Source: Planctomycetota bacterium (lineage in GTDB: Bacteria > Planctomycetota > Phycisphaerae > UBA1845 > PWPN01). From it: a stretch of DNA of 7,763 nt. This document shows, in pieces, positions 1 to 4,100 of the stretch (its first letter is position 1; each line of letters begins with the position of its first letter). A program made the position numbers and the translations under genes. The stretch spans positions 1-7,763 of the forward strand of contig JACQVT010000931.1 in assembly GCA_016209665.1 (NCBI GenBank). Reading direction: 5' to 3'. Below the pieces are notes generated by a model, which made no database searches, was not told the DNA's origin, and saw only the letters and a program-made list of their open reading frames with translations.

Positions 1-1
1 C

Positions 2-1072
2 CTTTCCACCCAGGGCTGCAAGTTCAACTGCTCGTACTGCCCGATTCCCGGCGTGAACCAGCGGACCTGGCGGCACAAGAGTCCCCAGCGGTTCGCCGCC
101 GAGATCAAGCACATCCACGAAACCTTCGGAATCCGCGAGTTCTTCGGCACCGACGACAACTTTTTCAACAACCGGCAAACCGTGATCGACCTGATGACCG
201 CGCTGGCCGGGGCAACGACGGGCGGGGCCCCCCTGTCGACCCGCATCAACCTCTACACGGAAGCGACGGAATTCGACGTTTACAAGAACCGCGATCTCCT
301 GCCGCTCTGCCGGCGAGCCGGGCTTAGGGCGATCTGGTTCGGCATCGAGGACATCACGGCCAAGCTCGTCAACAAGGGGCAGAGCGCCGACAAGACCGCG
401 GGGCTGTTCGCGACGCTGAGCCGACTGGGGATTCAGCCGATGGCCATGACCATCCACAGCGACGATCAACCGCTGCGGTCCGCGCCGGAGAGTCTGGCGG
501 GATTGCTGAACCAGGCACGATATCTGTCCGGCATGGGCGCGGTGTCGTACCAGTGCACTTATCTCGGACCGGCGGTGGGCACTCGCGATTTCGAGCCCGC
601 CGCCCGGGCGGGGATCATGTTCAAGTCGGTGGGCGGTCAACCCGTGCCCCAGGCGTTTCAGGATGGGAACCACGTCGCGGCGAGCCGTCACCCGAAGCCC
701 TGGTGGCGCCAAATCAACGTGCTGCTCGGGTACGCCGGCTTTTACAATCCGCTGAATACCCTTCGGAGCATCGCCCGTCTGGGCCGAGAGCCGCTCGCGA
801 GCAAGAAGCTCCTGTTTCAGATCATCGGGCAGATCGGGCTGGTGATGACCCTTCCCAAGCTGCTGCATTGGGCGTTCAAGCTCCGGCGCGGCCCGGTCGA
901 GTGCTGGAACGGACTCCAGCCCGCCCGCATCCCCATGATCGACCCGGTCAGCGGTCTGGAGATGAACTGGGCCATCAAGCGAATTCCCGCGTCCCACCTT
1001 CCCCGAGCGGTTGTGCGGACGAGACCGTCGGCGACCCTGATGCCGCTTCCGATTCTTGCCGCGTCGTGCTGA
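2..1072 (+). CDS. Radical SAM protein, probably B12-binding type (5' truncated)
   Basis: The reading frame is open from base 2, so the N-terminus lies outside the window and 356 codons are visible. Near the start is a CX3CX2C motif (codons at 17-19, 29-31 and 38-40, residues C6, C10 and C13 of the fragment). This is the canonical radical SAM [4Fe-4S] ligand triad. It is followed by a TDDNFFNN motif around fragment residues 50-57 and WFGIED, both typical of barrel strands in B12-binding radical SAM proteins. In that family a cobalamin-binding Rossmann domain precedes the cysteine motif; here it would lie upstream and is not seen. The C-terminal part has hydrophobic stretches (about fragment residues 267-290, including LFQIIGQIGLVMTLPKLL) that could touch the membrane. 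The substrate cannot be told. The GTG at 53 is internal, after the cysteines, and is not the start. It shares motifs with the gene at 2606-4075. The family call is firm; the B12 dependence is inferred. Confidence 0.88.
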   Translation, partial: LSTQGCKFNCSYCPIPGVNQRTWRHKSPQRFAAEIKHIHETFGIREFFGTDDNFFNNRQTVIDLMTALAGATTGGAPLSTRINLYTEATEFDVYKNRDLLPLCRRAGLRAIWFGIEDITAKLVNKGQSADKTAGLFATLSRLGIQPMAMTIHSDDQPLRSAPESLAGLLNQARYLSGMGAVSYQCTYLGPAVGTRDFEPAARAGIMFKSVGGQPVPQAFQDGNHVAASRHPKPWWRQINVLLGYAGFYNPLNTLRSIARLGREPLASKKLLFQIIGQIGLVMTLPKLLHWAFKLRRGPVECWNGLQPARIPMIDPVSGLEMNWAIKRIPASHLPRAVVRTRPSATLMPLPILAASC

Positions 1073-1201
1073 CGGTCGGGCCCGACTTCTTGTCGCGACC
1101 CGTCAGCATCGCTCCGGGCTGTCCTTGCAGGGTCGATTCGGCCCCACGGGCAGCTCCGTTCCCGCCCCCAAATAAGCGCCGGGGAAAAACGGGCGACCCC
1201 C

Positions 1202-1230
1202 TAGGCAAGGGCTTCGGGATCTGCTATACT
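1202..1230 (+). promoter_or_regulatory. Putative sigma70-type promoter of the RRM gene group
   Basis: An extended -10 element, TGC followed by TATACT (1222-1230), stands out in GC-rich surroundings. A -35-like TAGGCA (1202-1207, four of six matches to TTGACA) lies exactly 17 bases upstream. Transcription would start near 1237, giving a leader of about 145 nt before the RRM start. The match is seen in the sequence; promoter activity is inferred. Confidence 0.5.
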
Positions 1231-1268
1231 GTTCATTGGTAGGTCGATTGAACGGGTCCTACGTGACG

Positions 1269-1355
1269 ATTCAGGTCTCGATCACCCATTCACGCTTCCC
1301 GCCTTCTTTGCGGCCTGAATGACGGCCGTTGTTCATGCGATCCGGTTTCAACGGC
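1269..1355 (+). promoter_or_regulatory. Two tandem hairpins in the leader of the RRM gene
   Basis: ATTCAGGTC (1269-1277) pairs with GGCCTGAAT (1312-1320): nine pairs including one G-U, loop of 34. Immediately after, GCCGTTG (1325-1331) pairs perfectly with CAACGGC (1349-1355), loop of 17. The second stem ends 15 bases before the ribosome-binding site, so the site stays outside both stems. No known riboswitch consensus was recognised. Structured leaders are known for cold-induced RNA-binding protein genes, which is one possible reading. Confidence 0.35.
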
Positions 1356-1381
1356 GGGTCGCGTCTCGGTGAAAGGTTGAT

Positions 1382-1669
1382 ATGAGCAAGAAGTTGTACG
1401 TGGGCAACCTGGGGTACAGCGTGACCAGCGCCGATCTGGAACAGATGTTCTCGGCCCACGGGCAGATCCGTACGGCCGAGGTGATCATGGACCGGAGCAC
1501 CGGTCGCAGCAAGGGCTTCGGCTTCGTCGAGATGGAGACGGACGACGAGGCGAACAACGCCATGGCCGCCCTGAACGGCCAGCAGCACGATGGACGAGCC
1601 ATCGTCGTCAACGAGGCCAAGCCCCGCCAAAGCCGTCCCGGCGGCGGCTTCAACCGGCGGCGTTTCTGA
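1382..1669 (+). CDS. RRM-domain RNA-binding protein
   Basis: The product is 95 residues, a single RNA recognition motif with a short basic tail. RNP2 is LYVGNL (residues 5-10) and RNP1 is KGFGFVEM (44-51). The RNA-stacking aromatics are present at Y6, F46 and F48. The tail (about 81-95) is rich in Arg and Gly and ends NRRRF. The size and layout match the small Rbp proteins of cyanobacteria and other bacteria, which bind single-stranded RNA and are often cold-regulated. The ATG at 1382 is supported by GAAAGG (1371-1376) and by the family's usual MSKKLYVGNL-like beginning. It is the first gene after the likely promoter at 1202-1230, and two further small genes follow on the same strand after 78 bases. 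The specific RNA targets are unknown. The domain call is near certain. Confidence 0.95.
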   Translation: MSKKLYVGNLGYSVTSADLEQMFSAHGQIRTAEVIMDRSTGRSKGFGFVEMETDDEANNAMAALNGQQHDGRAIVVNEAKPRQSRPGGGFNRRRF

Positions 1670-1678
1670 TTCGCCGTG

Positions 1679-1707
1679 GACCCGGCGTGGGTCGGCCGTG
1701 CCGGACC
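1679..1707 (+). promoter_or_regulatory. Mutually exclusive stems between the RRM and DUF6197-like genes
   Basis: GACCC (1679-1683) pairs with GGGTC (1689-1693), loop of five. The bases 1690-1693 can instead join GGTCGGC (1690-1696), which pairs with GCC and GACC (1700-1702 and 1704-1707, one bulged G). The two stems cannot form together. They start ten bases after the RRM stop codon. There is no T-run, so an ordinary intrinsic terminator is unlikely; attenuation, RNA processing or mere GC-rich chance are all possible. Confidence 0.25.
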
Positions 1708-1747
1708 TGGTGATCGGGTCTTGCCCCGCTCACGCGAGGACGCCCAG

Positions 1748-2167
1748 ATGACACAACAGGAAAAAGAAGCGTTGTTGTCCCTGCTCTGCACGCCCGCTCG
1801 CTGGTGCCAGGGCATGGAGGCCAGCGACGCTGCCGGCGAATCGGTGCCTTATGACGACGCGGGCGCGGTCGCCTGGGATTTGACCGGCGGATTGTGCTTC
1901 CTGTTCGGCTGGGAGCGGGCCACCGAGTTGTTCCCCGAGCTGGAACCTCACATAACGGGCCGAACGCCTGGTCCGGGCGACGAGAAGGCGGCAATTCCCT
2001 CCATGACCGCCTTGCAGGACTTCAACGATCGCCCCGGGACGACCCACGATGCCCTCCTGGCGCGGATTCAAACCCTGCCGGTTCTGGGCGGTTTGGCGCC
2101 TGGAATCGCATCGCCCGCGGGCCGCGGGCCAACGGTCAAGGAGTTGAACAATGTTCAAAGTAACTGA
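1748..2167 (+). CDS. DUF6197-like small protein of unknown function
   Basis: This is a 139-residue protein with no signal peptide or membrane segment. Its motif order resembles DUF6197: W19-C-Q-G near the N-terminus, a G30-E31 turn, an AVAWDLTGGLCFL helix (about 40-52), and F92-N-D-R-P-G-T-T-H100 leading into a helix. DUF6197 members usually show WxQG, AxxWCxxGA and WNDxPGRT. The family match is made by eye and has no known activity attached. The ATG at 1748 is preferred over the in-frame GTG at 1676: GAGGA (1736-1740) lies seven bases upstream, and MTQQEKEALL begins a plausible helix. The last 17 bases overlap the next gene, so the two are probably translationally coupled. The upstream neighbour is the RRM gene. 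The expression as a gene is likely; the role is unknown. Confidence 0.8.
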   Translation: MTQQEKEALLSLLCTPARWCQGMEASDAAGESVPYDDAGAVAWDLTGGLCFLFGWERATELFPELEPHITGRTPGPGDEKAAIPSMTALQDFNDRPGTTHDALLARIQTLPVLGGLAPGIASPAGRGPTVKELNNVQSN

Positions 2168-2444
2168 TGCGGCGGTGGCTCGACTGGCCGAAGAGCTGAA
2201 CCGCTTGGAGACCCCGGATGGGAGAGTGATCCGCTTCTGCCATGATACCGCCGGGCTGCACCTTCGCTTGAGCAGCGTGCAGCCCGGAGACAAGGAGTTC
2301 GCGCACCAGGGCAGGACCGTGCTGGTCGTGGACGGCGACCTTGACCAACGGCTGACCGACCGCCGGTTGGGCATTAAGGAGACTGCGGAAGGGACGAAGC
2401 TGTCGCTCGCAGAGCCGGACGAGGAGGCCGTCGAGACTTCCTGA
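2151..2444 (+). CDS. HesB/IscA-fold protein lacking cluster-ligand cysteines
   Basis: The product is 97 residues. The start VTDAAVARLAEELNR, a central GLHLRL strand, the QPGDKEFAHQGRTVLVVD segment and the closing strand TKLSLAEP follow the layout of A-type iron-sulphur carrier (HesB/IscA) folds. True carriers hold three cysteines, one in a SGCSG-like loop and two in a C-terminal CGC. Here the loop reads DTAG, the CGC is missing, and the only cysteine is C30. It is therefore unlikely to carry a cluster in the usual way and belongs with the 'HesB-like' or 'Fe-S biosynthesis domain-like' group whose role is not established. A strong AAGGAG (2138-2143) sits seven bases before the ATG, inside the end of the upstream gene, whose stop lies 17 bases into this one. 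Coupling to that gene is probable. Confidence 0.78.
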   Translation: MFKVTDAAVARLAEELNRLETPDGRVIRFCHDTAGLHLRLSSVQPGDKEFAHQGRTVLVVDGDLDQRLTDRRLGIKETAEGTKLSLAEPDEEAVETS

Positions 2445-2447
2445 AAT

Positions 2448-2462
2448 CAGCGACGGACGCTG
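2448..2462 (+). terminator. Small hairpin just after the HesB-like gene
   Basis: CAGCG (2448-2452) and CGCTG (2458-2462) form a five-pair stem with a five-base loop, three bases after the stop codon. No T-run follows, so it is at most a weak or factor-dependent terminator or a 3'-end stabiliser. Confidence 0.2.
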
Positions 2463-2491
2463 TCCTGGCCAGTGTCACGATGGTGGGACAC

Positions 2492-2515
2492 CTGTTGGGC
2501 TGTTGGCCTGTTGGC
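2492..2515 (+). repeat. Three tandem copies of an 8-base repeat
   Basis: CTGTTGGG (2492-2499) is followed directly by CTGTTGGC (2500-2507) and CTGTTGGC (2508-2515), the last two identical. They lie in the 161-base leader of the radical SAM gene at 2606, just after an imperfect inverted repeat (GTGTC at 2472-2476 with GACAC at 2487-2491). They may be a slippage product or a repeated protein-binding site. Confidence 0.6.
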
Positions 2516-2540
2516 TCATCGCACGCCCGTGCTTGCCGAA

Positions 2541-2582
2541 CCGCCGATCATGGTCCACAATGGCGGCTTGTCGACTGATCGG
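2541..2582 (+). promoter_or_regulatory. Competing inverted repeats before the radical SAM gene
   Basis: CCGATCA (2544-2550) pairs perfectly with TGATCGG (2576-2582) across 25 bases. An alternative stem, CCGCC (2541-2545) with GGCGG (2562-2566), shares two bases with the first, so they exclude each other. The longer stem ends nine bases before the likely ribosome-binding site (GGAAGAG, 2591-2597). A switch in the leader or a dyad operator is possible. No cobalamin-riboswitch B12 box was found. Confidence 0.35.
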
Positions 2583-2605
2583 TCGTTTCTGGAAGAGTGG
2601 AAGAC

Positions 2606-4075
2606 ATGAAGGTTCTCCTGGTTTCGCCCGCCACTCCAGACACGTTCTGGAGTTTCAAGCACGTGCTCCGGTTCATCTCCCGCAAGGCGGCGTTCCCGCC
2701 GCTGGGCCTGGTGACCATCGCGGCCATGCTGCCGCGCGAGTGGGAGATCAAGCTGGTCGACCTGAACACCCGCCGGCTGTCGGACGCGGACACCGCCTGG
2801 GCGGATTACGTCATGGTCTCGGCGATGATCGTGCACGAGCAGTCGGTCCGGGAGATCATCGCGCGGTGTCGCCGGCTGGACAAGACGATCATCGCCGGCG
2901 GACCGCTGTTCACCACCGGCCACCATCGATTCGGCGAGGTCCAGCACTTCGTGCTGGGGGAGGCCGAGCCGGTCATGCCCGCATTGGTGGAAGACATGAC
3001 CGCCGGCCGGGTGCGGCCGATCTACCAGAGCCCCCAACGCCCCGACATCACCAAAACGCCGGTCCCGCGCTGGGACCTGGTGCGGCTGCGCGATTACGCC
3101 GTGATGCCGGTGCAGTTCTCTCGCGGCTGCCCGTTCGACTGCGAGTTCTGCGACATCATCGTGATGAACGGCCGGGTGCCGCGGGTGAAGGAGCCCGAGC
3201 AGGTCATTCGGGAACTCGACAGCCTCGCCGCCGCGGGCTGGTCGGGCTCGGTCTTCATCGTCGACGACAATTTCATCGGCAACCAGAACAAGGCCCGCGG
3301 CCTGCTGCGGGCGATCATCGAATGGCGCCGGCGAACGGGTGTTACCACGACGTTCACGACCGAGGCGTCGCTGAACCTCGCGGACCACGACGATTTGCTC
3401 CAACTCATGGTCGAGGCGGGCTTCCGAAAAGTATTCATCGGCATCGAGACGCCGGTCGAGGACAGCCTGGTCGAATGCCGCAAGATGCAGAACACCCGGC
3501 GGGACCTCATCGCTTCGGTGCGGAAGATCCAGAACCGCGGCATCGAAGTGATGGGCGGGTTTATCGTGGGCTTCGACACCGACCAGTCGGACATATTCGA
3601 GCGGCAGAGCGAGTTCATCCAGCAGTCCGGCATCGCAACGGCCATGATCGGCCTGCTGACCGCCCTGCCCGGCACGCGGCTGTTCGAGCGGCTCAAGGCG
3701 GAGGGCCGCATCGTCCGGGAGTCGACCGGCAACAACCTCGAAGCGGTGCTGAACTTCGTGCCCCGGCTGGATCGGGACTCGCTCATCGAAGGATACCGCG
3801 CGCTGGTTCACCGCCTCTATCAGCCCAAGATGTACTATCGGCGAGTCTGGAACCTGCTCCGGGAGTTTCGGCCCCGCAAGTCCGCGCACTGGAGCTGGTA
3901 TGAGCTTGCCGCCCTCGCCAAGTCCATGGTCGTGATGGGGCTGCTTGCCCGGGGACGACGGGCCTATTGGACGTTCATGGGGCGAGTCGTTCTCTTCCAC
4001 CCCCGGGCGTTCGTGGATGCCATGACGCTGGCCATCGTGGGCCACCACTTCCGTCGAGTGGCCTCGGCGCTGTGA
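2606..4075 (+). CDS. B12-binding radical SAM protein with DUF4070-like C-terminus (HpnP-related)
   Basis: The product is 489 residues. Residues 1-150 form a cobalamin-binding Rossmann-type domain (MKVLLVSP start, AAFPPLGLVTIAAMLP at 28-43, AGGPLFTTG at 97-105, LGEAE at 117-121). A radical SAM barrel follows with the CX3CX2C ligands C175, C179 and C182 in FSRGCPFDCEFC. Further barrel motifs are VDDNFIGN (219-226), FIGIETP (277-283) and GGFIVGFD (317-324). The tail (about 370-489) resembles DUF4070. This architecture is that of class B, cobalamin-dependent radical SAM enzymes, many of which transfer methyl groups to unreactive carbons; HpnP, the hopanoid C2 methylase, is a known relative. The substrate here is not shown. 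ATG 2606 is preferred over the in-frame GTG at 2597 because GGAAGAG (2591-2597) is well spaced and MKVLLVSP is the family's usual start. It ends 25 bases from a convergent gene. Confidence 0.93.
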   Translation: MKVLLVSPATPDTFWSFKHVLRFISRKAAFPPLGLVTIAAMLPREWEIKLVDLNTRRLSDADTAWADYVMVSAMIVHEQSVREIIARCRRLDKTIIAGGPLFTTGHHRFGEVQHFVLGEAEPVMPALVEDMTAGRVRPIYQSPQRPDITKTPVPRWDLVRLRDYAVMPVQFSRGCPFDCEFCDIIVMNGRVPRVKEPEQVIRELDSLAAAGWSGSVFIVDDNFIGNQNKARGLLRAIIEWRRRTGVTTTFTTEASLNLADHDDLLQLMVEAGFRKVFIGIETPVEDSLVECRKMQNTRRDLIASVRKIQNRGIEVMGGFIVGFDTDQSDIFERQSEFIQQSGIATAMIGLLTALPGTRLFERLKAEGRIVRESTGNNLEAVLNFVPRLDRDSLIEGYRALVHRLYQPKMYYRRVWNLLREFRPRKSAHWSWYELAALAKSMVVMGLLARGRRAYWTFMGRVVLFHPRAFVDAMTLAIVGHHFRRVASAL

Positions 4076-4078
4076 GCG

Positions 4079-4091
4079 GGCGGGCGCCGCC
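4079..4091. terminator. GC-rich hairpin between convergent genes
   Basis: GGCGG (4079-4083) and CCGCC (4087-4091) form a five-pair stem with a three-base loop. It sits in the 25-base space between the radical SAM stop and the GH20 stop. Only a weak TTT follows on the + side (4099-4101) and none on the - side. The position suits a shared bidirectional terminator, but the sequence support is modest. Confidence 0.28.
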
Positions 4092-4100
4092 AACGCTGTT

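Larger units (their letters stand above)
1073..1381 (+). other. 309-base intergenic region with promoter and structured leader
   Basis: No convincing gene is seen on either strand. Just after the radical SAM stop there is a 12-base perfect palindrome, GTCGGGCCCGAC (1075-1086). It has no T-run after it, so it is not a clear terminator. An imperfect inverted repeat follows (CCGTT at 1156-1160 with AACGG at 1188-1192, flanking CCCC/GGGG). The right part holds a promoter-like pair (1202-1230) and two consecutive hairpins (1269-1320 and 1325-1355) before the RRM gene. All of these are annotated separately or given here only. Confidence 0.6.

Noticed and set aside
1075..1086. Terminator after the first radical SAM gene
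   Set aside because: GTCGGGCCCGAC is a perfect palindrome but leaves little loop and is followed by mixed sequence rather than a T-run.
975..1208. A 77-codon - strand frame in the intergenic region
   Set aside because: Low-complexity Gly/Ser/Arg composition, half of it antisense to the radical SAM gene, and no convincing ribosome-binding site.
553..1242. A 229-codon open frame on the + strand over the end of the first radical SAM gene and the gap
   Set aside because: Arg/Pro/Ala-rich with no motif; runs across the likely promoter at 1202-1230.
1676..1747. GTG at 1676 as the start of the DUF6197-like gene
   Set aside because: No ribosome-binding site is suitably placed, the extra residues are Pro/Arg/Gly-rich, and the ATG at 1748 has GAGGA at good spacing.
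2445..2605. Cobalamin riboswitch before the B12-type radical SAM gene
   Set aside because: Considered because of the gene's cofactor and of GGCCAGTGTCAC near 2467-2478, but the B12-box GCCACTG and the other conserved elements are missing and the leader is short.
2503..3903. A 466-codon open frame on the + strand overlapping the radical SAM gene in another frame
   Set aside because: Very rich in Arg, Pro, Gly and His, no motif, and out of frame with the real gene.
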